16,476 nt of DNA from Clostridia bacterium (GCA_008668455.1 RQCD01000013.1:1-16476), one strand, 5' to 3'. Shown: positions 1 to 6,657, counted from the first letter of the stretch. The notes: generated by a model not told the origin, from the sequence alone. Translations and numbers: made by a program.

Positions 1-2
1 CA

Positions 3-815
3 AATAATCCGCAGATTAGCAACCAGGCTGCAGCATGGGTCAGCTCTATCGTAACAGAAAAGAGCAAGGGAACAACGGTATTTGCGCTCGGCGGAAAAAT
101 CAATAACACCGGTCTGGTGGAAATTCCGATGGGAACAACGCTCCGCGAAATCATTGAGGATATCGGCGGCGGCATTCCGAACGGAAAGAAATTTAAGGCG
201 GCACAGACAGGAGGTCCTTCCGGCGGCTGCATTCCGGCATCCTTAATGGATACCCCAATTGACTACGATTCCTTAATTGCAATCGGTTCGATGATGGGTT
301 CGGGCGGTCTGATCGTTATGGACGAGGACAACTGTATGGTTGACATTGCAAAATTCTTCTTAGAATTTACCGTAGACGAATCCTGCGGAAAGTGTACTCC
401 CTGCCGTATCGGTACAAAACGTCTTTTAGAAATATTAACAAAGATTACAAAAGGCAAAGGAACAATGGAGGATATCGACCGCTTAGAGGAGCTTTGCTAC
501 AGCATTAAGGCTTCTTCCCTCTGCGGTCTGGGACAAACTGCCCCAAACCCGGTTCTTTCCACCCTGCGCTATTTCCGTGATGAATATGAAGCACATGTAC
601 GCGATCATGTCTGTCCGGCAGGTGTCTGCAAGGCGCTGTCAAAATATGAGATTGATCCGGATAAGTGTAAGTGATGCAGTCTATGCTCCAGACAGTGTCC
701 GGTGGGCGCAATCTCCGGTCAGAGCAAATCTCCGTTTGTGATTGATGAGGAAAAGTGCATCAAGTGCGGCGCGTGTCAGGCTGCTTGTAAGTTCAAGGCA
801 ATTGACAAGAAATAA
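3..815 (+). CDS. hydB: HydB/NuoF-like subunit of bifurcating [FeFe]-hydrogenase (5' partial, internal TGA)
   Basis: This is the C-terminal part of a HydB/NuoF-type flavoprotein, the FMN and NADH-handling subunit of trimeric NAD- and ferredoxin-dependent hydrogenases. The frame is open from the window edge. It shows the NuoF signature TGGPSGGCIP and the Fe-S ligand set ESCGKCTPCR plus a later Cys in SSLCGLG. The first frame ends at TGA 672-674, but the same frame continues to TAA 813-815. The 46 codons after the TGA encode a typical 2x[4Fe-4S] ferredoxin domain: CSLCSRQCP, then CIKCGACQAACK. Related HydB proteins read CKGC where this one reads CK-stop-C, so TGA replaces the Gly codon between two cluster ligands. 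hydA follows after 29 bases, as expected for a hydCBA-type operon. The identity is secure. Whether the full product is made is open: mutation, sequence error and readthrough are all possible. Confidence 0.9.
672..674 (+). other. In-frame TGA inside the hydB ferredoxin domain
   Basis: The TGA sits between the first Cys pair of the C-terminal CxxCxxCxxxCP motif, where homologues have Gly. A single G-to-T change from GGA would create it. No other lesion follows in the remaining 46 codons. A small imperfect hairpin at 686-704 has AGU in its apical loop, 19 nt past the TGA. That is in the range of bacterial SECIS elements, but the stem is short and contains mismatches. Confidence 0.85.
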
Positions 816-844
816 AATGCGAAAAGAAAGGACTGAAAACGTAA

Positions 845-2578
845 ATGGTTAATTTGAAAATAAATGGTCAGGCTGTCAGCGTTCCGGAAGGCTATACCGT
901 TTTGCAGGCAGCTCGCGAGGCTGGCATTGACATCCCGACCCTGTGTTACTTAAAGGATGTATCCCAGACCGGTTCCTGCAGAATGTGCGTTGTGGAAATC
1001 GTAGGTGCGCGCGCCCTTCAGGCAGCATGCGTTTACCCGGTAGCCGAGGGAATTGAGGTTTTAACGCATTCTCCCAAGGTAAAAAAAGCAAGAAAGGCAA
1101 CCTTAGAGCTTCTGCTCTCCAATCACGACAGAAAGTGTCTCACCTGTACCCGGAATCAGAAGTGCGAATTGCAGGCGCTCTGTGATGAATTGGGAATTAC
1201 TGATATCCCGTATGAGGGTGTTCGAAATGAATATGAAATTGACGATTTATCTCCGTCAATTGTTCGTGACAACAATAAATGTATTCTCTGTCGCCGCTGC
1301 GTGAGTGTTTGTAAAAACATTCAGACAGTTGGGGTAATTGATGCAACCGAGCGCGGCTTTAACACCGCAATCGCGTCTCCGTTCCATAAATCCCTGGCAG
1401 AAACCGCCTGCGTAAACTGCGGACAGTGCATCAATGTCTGTCCGGTGGGCGCTTTGAGAGAAAAGGATAACACGGACGCAGTATTTGAGGCAATCGCAGA
1501 TCCGGATCAATATGTGATCGTACAGACTGCTCCGGCTGTCCGCGCCGCATTGGGCGAGGAATTCGGCTATGCAATCGGTACTCCGGTCACCGGCAAAATG
1601 GCAGCCTCCCTGCGCCGTTTAGGCTTTGACAAGGTATTTGATACCGATACCGGCGCAGACCTTACAATTATGGAGGAGGGAACCGAGCTGTTAAACCGTC
1701 TGCAAAACGGCGGCAAGCTTCCGTTAATTACCTCCTGCAGTCCGGGTTGGATCAAATTCTGCGAACACAACTTCCCGGATTTCCTGGACAATCTCTCCAG
1801 CTGTAAATCTCCGCATCAAATGTTTGGTGCAGTGCTGAAAAGCTATTATGCAGAAAAGCACAATATTGACCCGAAAAAGATTGTTGTGGTATCGGTAATG
1901 CCCTGTGTTGCAAAGAAATTTGAGGCGGGACGTCCGGAAATGGAGGCAGACGGACTCCGCGATGTAGATATTGTCATTTCCACACGCGAATTAGCAAAAA
2001 TGATTAAGCAGTCCGGCATTAAGTTCTGCGAGCTGCCGGAGGAAAGCTTTGACCAGCCGTTTGAGGAAGCAACCGGTGCAGGCGTGATCTTTGGCGTAAC
2101 CGGCGGTGTAATGGAGGCAGCGCTCCGTACCGTTTCAGAGCTTGTGGAAAAGAAACCGCTTGAAAAGCTTGAATTCACACAGGTTCGCGGAACAGAGGGA
2201 ATCAAGGAGGCAACTCTGACCCTGGGCGGCAAGGATGTCCGTGTGGCAATTGCGCATGGCTTAGGAAACGCCAGAAAGCTTTTGGAAAGCATTCGTTCCG
2301 GCGAAAAGGAATATGAATTTGTAGAGATTATGGCATGCCCCGGCGGCTGCGTCACCGGCGGCGGTCAGCCGATCTGCTCGGCAAAAACCTGGATGGATGT
2401 TGATGTCAAGGCAGAACGCGCAAAGGCGCTCTATTCTGAGGATGAAGCGTCAAAAATCCGCAAGAGTCACGAAAATCCTGATATTCAGCTGCTGTATAAG
2501 GAGTTCTTCGGAGAACCCGGATCGCATAAAGCGCATGAGCTTTTACATACACACTATACTGCAAGAAGTAAATTCTAA
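845..2578 (+). CDS. hydA: [FeFe]-hydrogenase catalytic subunit HydA
   Basis: This is a 577-residue [FeFe]-hydrogenase large subunit, the site of reversible H2 formation. Domains in order: an N-terminal [2Fe-2S] domain (Cys34, 45, 48, 62), a His-Cys [4Fe-4S] site (His94, Cys98, 101, 107), a two-cluster ferredoxin domain (Cys146, 149, 152, 156 and 189, 192, 195, 199), then the H-cluster domain. The three H-cluster motifs are TSCSPGW (296-302), MPCVAKK (from 352) and MACPGGCVTGGGQP (from 496). A C-terminal small-subunit-like tail ends near LLHTHY. L1 has Ser where monomeric enzymes have TSCCP. I recall this variant from clostridial trimeric enzymes, but have not verified it. The start is ATG 845 with an AAAGGA ribosome site at 827-832. 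Position after hydB and the modular layout fit the electron-bifurcating HydABC complex, which couples H2 evolution to NADH and reduced ferredoxin in the cytoplasm. Confidence 0.97.
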   Translation: MVNLKINGQAVSVPEGYTVLQAAREAGIDIPTLCYLKDVSQTGSCRMCVVEIVGARALQAACVYPVAEGIEVLTHSPKVKKARKATLELLLSNHDRKCLTCTRNQKCELQALCDELGITDIPYEGVRNEYEIDDLSPSIVRDNNKCILCRRCVSVCKNIQTVGVIDATERGFNTAIASPFHKSLAETACVNCGQCINVCPVGALREKDNTDAVFEAIADPDQYVIVQTAPAVRAALGEEFGYAIGTPVTGKMAASLRRLGFDKVFDTDTGADLTIMEEGTELLNRLQNGGKLPLITSCSPGWIKFCEHNFPDFLDNLSSCKSPHQMFGAVLKSYYAEKHNIDPKKIVVVSVMPCVAKKFEAGRPEMEADGLRDVDIVISTRELAKMIKQSGIKFCELPEESFDQPFEEATGAGVIFGVTGGVMEAALRTVSELVEKKPLEKLEFTQVRGTEGIKEATLTLGGKDVRVAIAHGLGNARKLLESIRSGEKEYEFVEIMACPGGCVTGGGQPICSAKTWMDVDVKAERAKALYSEDEASKIRKSHENPDIQLLYKEFFGEPGSHKAHELLHTHYTARSKF

Positions 2579-2584
2579 GGAAAG

Positions 2585-2622
2585 GAAATCCCCCTGCCGG
2601 GTGCGGCAGGGGGATTTCTTTG
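2585..2622 (+). terminator. Rho-independent terminator of the hydrogenase operon
   Basis: A perfect 15-bp stem (2585-2599 with 2604-2618) encloses a GGTG loop. Its C/G core is followed by a T-rich stretch. It starts 7 bases after the hydA stop, so it closes the hydB-hydA transcript. Confidence 0.93.
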
Positions 2623-2662
2623 ATTTGCCGGAAAGCTTCAGACTCCTATAAAAGTGTGACAG

Positions 2663-2686
2663 AAAAAATCTGCGCAAAAGACGCAG
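2663..2686 (-). terminator. Intrinsic terminator ending the candidate small RNA
   Basis: On the minus strand a CTGCG stem (2686-2682), a 7-nt loop and CGCAG (2674-2670) are followed by A and six T (2668-2663). The stem is short at 5 bp but GC-rich, so termination may be partial. Confidence 0.5.
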
Positions 2687-2813
2687 CGGAACACGGGATA
2701 CGCTCCTCTCCGGGAATCCGGGCATCTCCGCAGAAGCAGTTGTGTCGGATGCTTCCGCGGGACGGCAAATCAATGGTCTATGATCGGTTTATCAGAAAAT
2801 ATAATTTCCTGAT
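2663..2813 (-). ncRNA. Candidate structured small RNA, about 150 nt, divergent from the XRE gene
   Basis: The stretch 2623-2992 has no convincing gene on either strand, but the minus strand looks like a transcription unit. A consensus promoter (2820-2848) would start RNA near 2813. The RNA would open with an 11-bp hairpin (2814-2804 with 2800-2790, loop of 3). A second 11-bp hairpin follows (2760-2750 with 2738-2728, loop of 11), then an irregular hairpin near 2712-2687. It would end at a CTGCG/CGCAG hairpin followed by six T. In each of the first two stems, one position that mismatches as A-C on the plus strand becomes a G-U wobble on the minus strand, which indicates that the minus strand is the RNA. 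I recognise no known RNA family. No reading frame in it has a properly spaced ribosome site. Its function is unknown. Confidence 0.45.
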
Positions 2814-2819
2814 ATTTCT

Positions 2820-2848
2820 ATTATACCCTGTATTCCACTATATGTCAA
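2820..2848 (-). promoter_or_regulatory. Consensus sigma-A promoter for the candidate small RNA
   Basis: Read on the minus strand, TTGACA (2848-2843) and TATAAT (2825-2820) are separated by exactly 17 bp, a full match to the housekeeping consensus. One repeated box lies in the spacer, touching the -35, and another lies just upstream of it. The promoter is therefore probably repressed by a protein that binds these boxes. Confidence 0.75.
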
Positions 2849-2866
2849 TACTTTTTCCACTATTTG
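2833..2866. promoter_or_regulatory. Two direct operator-like boxes over the divergent promoter
   Basis: TTCCACTATATG (2833-2844) and TTCCACTATTTG (2855-2866) differ at one base and lie 22 bp apart, about two helical turns. They overlap and flank the -35 of the minus-strand promoter. A weaker relative, TTCCACATAATA, lies at 2906-2917. The neighbouring XRE protein is the obvious candidate binder; this is inferred. Confidence 0.6.
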
Positions 2867-2965
2867 TTTTTATTTTAAGGTATTTGATCGAATAATTATA
2901 AAGTATTCCACATAATATAAAACAAAATTCACCATATGTATTTACAACTAAGATACAATAAAAGG

Positions 2966-2982
2966 AAACAAATAGTGGAAAA
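2966..2982. promoter_or_regulatory. Inverted copy of the box just before the XRE start
   Basis: The 17 bases here are the exact reverse complement of 2853-2869 (TTTTCCACTATTTGTTT). The site ends 10 bases before the XRE ATG and reaches the ribosome site. It suggests autoregulation, and perhaps DNA looping with the upstream boxes. No clear -35/-10 pair was found for xre; TACAAT at 2954-2959 is a possible -10. Confidence 0.6.
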
Positions 2983-2992
2983 GAGGTTGAAA

Positions 2993-3304
2993 ATGAAAGA
3001 AATATTATCGGAAAACATAAGAGGGCTGCGCAGGCAAAAGAGATTGACCCAGGCACAGTTGGCGTCGAAAATAGGGGTCAACAAATCAATCATCTCCGCT
3101 TATGAAAATCAGGAACGACTGCCGTCGGTTGCTGTTTTGATCAAGCTATCCTATGAATTTAACGTATCCATCGAGTATCTTTTAGGCATCAGACGAAATA
3201 GATTTATCGACATCTCCAAGCTGACAGACGGACAGATTGCGGCAATTTCTAATCTTGTGGGACAATTTGAAGAAGCAAATCAGGCTGCACGCATCATAAC
3301 ATGA
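2993..3304 (+). CDS. XRE-family helix-turn-helix repressor (103 aa)
   Basis: This is a short cytoplasmic DNA-binding protein. Residues 6-62 form a Cro/C1-type helix-turn-helix with typical landmarks: LRRQKRLTQAQLA, the recognition helix region NKSIISAYENQ, and VSIEYLLG. About 40 further residues form a possible short dimerisation tail (ISKLTDGQIAAISNLVGQF). The start is set at ATG 2993 because AGAGG at 2982-2986 lies 6 bases upstream; an earlier in-frame ATG at 2936 has no ribosome site and falls in the AT-rich regulatory stretch. The gene is monocistronic and stops with TGA inside the arm of a terminator hairpin. Repeated boxes before the gene and over the divergent promoter suggest that it represses itself and the small RNA. 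No phage or toxin partner gene is adjacent. Confidence 0.9.
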   Translation: MKEILSENIRGLRRQKRLTQAQLASKIGVNKSIISAYENQERLPSVAVLIKLSYEFNVSIEYLLGIRRNRFIDISKLTDGQIAAISNLVGQFEEANQAARIIT

Positions 3305-3343
3305 AAAAATGCTGATGTCTATCCCAGGCATCAGCATTTTTTT
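3304..3343. terminator. Bidirectional terminator between convergent xre and the acetyltransferase gene
   Basis: AAAAAATGCTGATG (3304-3317) pairs with its complement (3329-3342) around an 11-nt loop. The A-run and T-run give a U-tract in both directions. It overlaps the last base of the xre TGA and the TAA of the minus-strand acetyltransferase gene. Confidence 0.88.
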
Positions 3344-3782
3344 ATCGGTCCATAATCATTTGTACATACGGTAGCTCCGAAAAGCCTATTTTTTTATAAA
3401 GCCGAATTGCTTTCCGGTTGCTCGGACATGCCTCCAGGCGAAGGCGTACCGCCTTTTTCCCGTATTCCTCTTTCACAAACTGCAAATACTCTGTTCCAAG
3501 TCCTCTCCCCTGAAATGCCGGACGGACATAGATTTCCTCCAAAAGCACGCACAAACCGCCTGCCTCGCCGGAATAGGTAAAGGACAGCTGACCGTAGCCG
3601 GCAGGCTGACCGTCACATTCAAACACATATAATGCAAGATACGGACTCCCGGCAAGCGCCTCCTGCACGTTTTTTTGAATCTGTTCTGCCGGAATCGGCG
3701 CAAGTACGCCGTCCGTATGATAAAATTCATCCATCATATCACAGCAGACCTGATAATCCTCTGCGGTGAGCTTTCGAATCAT
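3342..3782 (-). CDS. GNAT-family N-acetyltransferase (146 aa)
   Basis: This is a cytoplasmic acetyl-CoA-dependent acyltransferase of the GNAT fold and of usual single-domain length. It starts MIRKLTAEDY, typical for the family. The strand 4/helix 3 acetyl-CoA pyrophosphate loop is RPAFQGRGLG (about residues 92-101), matching the Q/RxxGxG/A signature. It is followed by ACPSNRKAIRLYKKIGF, the usual region near the acceptor site. The substrate cannot be told from sequence. ATG 3782 has a GGAGGA ribosome site. The upstream gene ends 15 bases before it, so the two are probably cotranscribed from the promoter at 4462-4490. The TAA lies inside the terminator shared with xre. Confidence 0.9.
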   Translation of the reverse strand: MIRKLTAEDYQVCCDMMDEFYHTDGVLAPIPAEQIQKNVQEALAGSPYLALYVFECDGQPAGYGQLSFTYSGEAGGLCVLLEEIYVRPAFQGRGLGTEYLQFVKEEYGKKAVRLRLEACPSNRKAIRLYKKIGFSELPYVQMIMDR

Positions 3783-3797
3783 GATCAGTTTCCTCCA

Positions 3798-4430
3798 TTA
3801 TAATAAGTACGAGTATTTTGAAAACAGCTGAATCCCCTTGGAAATTTCCGAGGAGGACATCCTCTGCATTAAATACTTTTTCAGCTCGGAGCGTTCCTCC
3901 GAGGTTAAGCCTCCGCTTAAAAGACCCATAATATATCCGACATCCACCTTACTCGCAAGCGCAAGCCCTGCCGCTAAATCCCTCGGATCAATCTGATCCT
4001 TGTATTTCTCATAGGCTGATTTTGCAGTTTTCGGTTTCTCGGTTGCTACCGGCGCAAGGGTTTCCTGCACCGGAGCAGGAATTTCTGCCTGAACCCGCTC
4101 CTGCCGCTGCGCCTCCTTTTTCTTCTTTGCCGTCTCTAAGAGATTTAAAAGCCGCCCAGCCTCTTTCGGGCTTTCCTGATTCAGGTAATCCTGCATATCG
4201 TTTTCCTGGATAATCGCCTCCACCTGCTCAATCAGCACCTCACCGGCATTTTCCGGCAATGCCGTTTCCGGAATCACCTCTCCTGCCACACCCGGAGACG
4301 CACTTGGCATCAGCCGCGGCATCACCTCAAACTTCCAGTAATAATATAAACCGCCGACACCAATTGCGGCAATCACGAAAATTGCAGCCAAAATCCATAA
4401 AATGACCTTAACCGCCTTTTTTTTCTTCAT
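3798..4430 (-). CDS. Membrane-anchored protein of unknown function (210 aa)
   Basis: I do not recognise this protein. It begins with a Lys cluster (MKKKKAVK) and a single hydrophobic segment at about residues 9-31, which looks like an uncleaved signal anchor with the rest outside the membrane. Residues 40-75 are Pro/Ala/Glu-rich. Residues 75-115 are charged and helical, with a KKKKEAQRQER stretch that may be a coiled coil. Residues 115-140 are Pro/Thr-rich and linker-like. A compact C-terminal region (140-210) with YEKYKDQIDPRDLAAGLALASK and LTSEERSELKKYLMQRM may be a small helical domain. The start is ATG 4430, preceded by GGAGGAA, with a good extended -10 promoter. It leads a two-gene unit with the acetyltransferase. 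The coding frame is well supported; no function is proposed. Confidence 0.8.
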   Translation of the reverse strand: MKKKKAVKVILWILAAIFVIAAIGVGGLYYYWKFEVMPRLMPSASPGVAGEVIPETALPENAGEVLIEQVEAIIQENDMQDYLNQESPKEAGRLLNLLETAKKKKEAQRQERVQAEIPAPVQETLAPVATEKPKTAKSAYEKYKDQIDPRDLAAGLALASKVDVGYIMGLLSGGLTSEERSELKKYLMQRMSSSEISKGIQLFSKYSYLL

Positions 4431-4461
4431 ATCAATTCCTCCGTTTCTCGGACTTAGCTTT

Positions 4462-4490
4462 ATTGTATCATACTTTTATGAAAAAAACAA
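4462..4490 (-). promoter_or_regulatory. Sigma-A promoter with extended -10
   Basis: On the minus strand TTGTTT (4490-4485) and TACAAT (4467-4462) are 17 bp apart, and TG one base before the -10 makes it extended. Transcription would start about 25 bases before the 210-aa gene, leaving room for its GGAGGAA ribosome site at 4436-4442. Confidence 0.7.
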
Positions 4491-4524
4491 GACCCCCTGC
4501 ATTTTGTTCACAAAAATAAAACAT

Positions 4525-5157
4525 TTAAATCGTCCGGAAAACTGCTAAGAGAATTAAAATAATTCCGCTGATGCCGGAAAACCAATCCGGAAACCGGGAA
4601 GAAAGCCGCGCCCCCAGCGAACACCCGGACAAAACTGCTGCAGCGTTAAAAACAACAGACCAGAAAATCACTGCCGGAATCTCGATATTTCCGATTGCTG
4701 CGCCGATTCCTGCCGCAACGCTGTCTAATGAAAGCGACACCGCAAGCGCGAGAGCCTCCTTTGGAGAAAGACTTTTAGACTGATCTACGTCCGCCTCCTC
4801 CGGATCAGCATAAAGCGTCAGGACAAAACGCAGATGAAAAAACGAGAAATTCCAGTGACTGCAAAGCTTCTGATGCTTTCGGATCAGTGATTTTGCAGCG
4901 CCGTCCAAAAGCCGGCTGACCCCCAGCAAAAATAAAATCAAAAAACTGACAACAGACGATAAGCGCGCCGAAAAAAACGGTTTTAAGACAGAACCAAGCC
5001 ACAGAAAGATTCCTAATATCACACCGCCCACACCGCTGATAATCCAGACAGAGCCTGCCGGAATCCGAATATTACTGCTGCCATAGGAAAGACCTGCAAA
5101 AAATGCGTCCGCAGAAAGCGCCAGGGCAAAGAAAAAAGCGATCCAAAAAGCGTTCAT
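4525..5157 (-). CDS. ytaF: Sporulation membrane protein YtaF (MntP-like fold)
   Basis: This is an integral membrane protein of 210 residues with about six hydrophobic segments in two related halves. Each half carries an acidic signature: ALSADAFFAGLSYG near residues 13-26, and AVSLSLDSVAAGIGAAIG in the second half. These match the duplicated Asp motifs of the MntP/YtaF cation-efflux-like family. The IRIPAGS stretch after the first motif and the length fit YtaF better than MntP, and the adjacent dpaAB genes support a sporulation role. A hydrophilic loop between the halves contains DPEEADVDQSKSLSPKEA. The transported substrate is not established. The gene follows dpaB after a terminator hairpin, so it may depend on readthrough or on a promoter I could not define. 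The alternative call is a generic manganese efflux pump. Confidence 0.8.
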   Translation of the reverse strand: MNAFWIAFFFALALSADAFFAGLSYGSSNIRIPAGSVWIISGVGGVILGIFLWLGSVLKPFFSARLSSVVSFLILFLLGVSRLLDGAAKSLIRKHQKLCSHWNFSFFHLRFVLTLYADPEEADVDQSKSLSPKEALALAVSLSLDSVAAGIGAAIGNIEIPAVIFWSVVFNAAAVLSGCSLGARLSSRFPDWFSGISGIILILLAVFRTI

Positions 5158-5177
5158 ATTCTCACCACTCCATATTC

Positions 5178-5213
5178 ATAAAACGGGATCGGACAAATTT
5201 CTTATCCGATCCC
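5178..5213 (-). terminator. Terminator hairpin after dpaB
   Basis: GGGATCGGA (5213-5205 on the minus strand) pairs perfectly with 5193-5185 across an 11-nt loop. GTTTTAT follows. The short T-run suggests partial termination before ytaF. Confidence 0.7.
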
Positions 5214-5220
5214 TATCTGA

Positions 5221-5799
5221 TCAGCACAAAATCGGCTGTAGTTGTTTTTTCTCCAACGCCGCTTCTGCCGCCGGCAGAATTTTCTGCATATCGCTTACTA
5301 AAGAACGCGGCTTTTTTTCACAGTCGTCCTGTCCGAACGGAACAAAGAAATATTGACTGCGGTTTAAAAGCGTTCCGATATTTTTTGCCGCGCCGGATAA
5401 TCCGTCATTGGTAGATACCGCTAAGAGAACCGGCTTCTGATTTCTCAAATGCGCCTTTGCCGCCATCGTAACCGAGGTATCGGCAATACCGGAAGCAAGC
5501 TTTGCAATCGTGTTTCCGGTTGCCGGTGCGATAATCAGTAAATCCAGATAACCTTTCGGACCGATCGGCTCTGCATCCCGGACGGTATGTAGAATCGGAT
5601 TATTACAGATTCTTAAAAGCTCTCCCTGAAAATATTCGCTCGTTCCAAAGCGCGTATCCGTTTCATAGGCATTCCTGCTCATAATCGGAATAATCGTTGC
5701 ACCTGTTTGGGCAAGCGTTTCTAACTCCTTTAAAACGCGCCGAAACGTACAAAACGAACCGGTCATTGCAAAGCCGATTGTCTTGGAAGATAAGTCCAC
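5221..5799 (-). CDS. dpaB: Dipicolinate synthase subunit B (SpoVFB)
   Basis: This is the flavoprotein-type subunit of dipicolinate synthase, which with DpaA converts the DapA product of the lysine pathway to dipicolinic acid in the mother cell for loading into the spore core. The protein has 192 residues in a Dfp/UbiX-like fold. An early nucleotide-binding GFAMTGSFCTF is followed by IIAPATGNTIAKLASGIADTSV and VLLAVSTNDGLSGAAKNIG, as in SpoVFB. It starts at GTG 5799, directly after the dpaA TAA (5800-5802). The GGAGGA ribosome site lies inside the end of dpaA, about 8 bases upstream, so translation is probably coupled. The stop is TGA, and a terminator hairpin begins 8 bases later. Length is normal for the family and nothing appears damaged. 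Confidence 0.95.
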   Translation of the reverse strand: MDLSSKTIGFAMTGSFCTFRRVLKELETLAQTGATIIPIMSRNAYETDTRFGTSEYFQGELLRICNNPILHTVRDAEPIGPKGYLDLLIIAPATGNTIAKLASGIADTSVTMAAKAHLRNQKPVLLAVSTNDGLSGAAKNIGTLLNRSQYFFVPFGQDDCEKKPRSLVSDMQKILPAAEAALEKKQLQPILC

Positions 5800-6657
5800 T
5801 TATGATTCCTCCATTTCTTTCATAATGTTGGTGATCGTCTTTTTGATCATTTCTCCCGATGTGATCGGCGCTGTTTTTCCCGGCAGGCTCAATGCCCAGA
5901 TCACCTTAACCCCCAGCTCCTTTGCAGCGGTGAAATCCACACCGCCCGGCTTGGAGGCCAGATCAATCAAAAGACATCCAGCATCAAGCCGTTCCAAAAC
6001 GTCATGCCCAAAGAGCAGGTGCGGAACGGTGTTGAAGATGACATCAAACGCTCCGGCACACTCCCGGATCGCTTCGGTGGAAACCGATTGATATCCATAG
6101 GCATTAATCCATGCAAAATCGCTATATTTCCTGGCAGAAACCGTGACGCATGCACCGAATGCCCGAAGCCGGTCGGCAAGCACCTTTCCGATTCTCCCAA
6201 ATCCCACCACCAGGCACTTGCTCCGGTGCAGCGTTCTCGGAAGCTCGGAAAGCGCAATCTCAATCGCACCCTCTGCCGTTGGGATTGCATTTGCAACACT
6301 CAGCTCCTCACGTTCAAAATAATCATAGCAGGTGATTCCGGAAAGCCGCTCCCGCAGCTGACTGCTGATCTTTCCGCCAAAAATCAGCTGCTTTGGGGTC
6401 AACCGCACAATCAGCTCCTCCAACGGAATTGTCTCTGTGCTAAAGGGCGCATTCAGAGAAATCTGGTCGTGACTCACCGGCAGCGGCAGGATGATCATGT
6501 CGCTTTGCGCCGCCGCCTCAAGACTTTCTGCCTTTTTGGAGCATTCCTCGGCTTTATCAAATCCATAGACTCTGACCCGGTTTCCGTCTGCCTCCAGCGC
6601 GTCCGCAAGCGTGAGCTGGCGCAGATCTCCGCCGATCACAGAAATTGTTCGAAACAT
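5800..6657 (-). CDS. dpaA: Dipicolinate synthase subunit A (SpoVFA)
   Basis: This is the NAD(P)-dependent subunit of dipicolinate synthase, acting in the mother-cell cytoplasm late in sporulation. The N-terminal part begins MFRTISVIGGDLRQL, matching the SpoVFA start pattern. A central Rossmann motif reads VVGFGRIGKVLADRL (about residues 148-162), and the C-terminal part contains LLIDLASKPGGVDF. I place the start at ATG 6657, giving 285 residues, because GGGAGGG at 6664-6670 is spaced 6 bases before it. An in-frame ATG at 6672 would place the ribosome site inside the gene. It is first in an operon with dpaB. A sigma-K-type promoter precedes it at 6699-6726, matching mother-cell control of spoVF in Bacillus. 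The nearby dapF and dapL genes belong to the pathway that shares its precursor. Confidence 0.94.
   Translation of the reverse strand: MFRTISVIGGDLRQLTLADALEADGNRVRVYGFDKAEECSKKAESLEAAAQSDMIILPLPVSHDQISLNAPFSTETIPLEELIVRLTPKQLIFGGKISSQLRERLSGITCYDYFEREELSVANAIPTAEGAIEIALSELPRTLHRSKCLVVGFGRIGKVLADRLRAFGACVTVSARKYSDFAWINAYGYQSVSTEAIRECAGAFDVIFNTVPHLLFGHDVLERLDAGCLLIDLASKPGGVDFTAAKELGVKVIWALSLPGKTAPITSGEMIKKTITNIMKEMEES

Noticed and set aside
672..674. Genome-wide reassignment of TGA to Gly
   Set aside because: TGA ends at least six well-defined genes here (xre at 3302-3304, dpaB, xre at 10378, rsmA, dapL, ANTAR), and ordinary Gly codons are used throughout.
686..704. Firm SECIS element call
   Set aside because: The stem has about five pairs with mismatches and lies in a strongly constrained coding sequence. 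Sec at a Gly position is also unusual, so it is kept only as a possibility.
1846..2355. 169-codon minus-strand frame inside hydA
   Set aside because: It is a low-complexity Ser/Thr/Pro-rich translation typical of a coding shadow, and lies opposite the H-cluster domain.
2620..2895. 91-codon plus-strand reading frame after hydA
   Set aside because: It has no ribosome site and no family pattern, begins inside the terminator, and runs through the candidate small RNA and the AT-rich operator region.
2853..2982. 17-bp inverted repeats as ends of a miniature transposon
   Set aside because: No target-site duplication flanks them, and additional direct copies of the core box fit regulator binding sites better.
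4491..4524. Terminator after ytaF
   Set aside because: Only a weak A/T-rich stem can be drawn, and the following T-run belongs to the promoter at 4462-4490.
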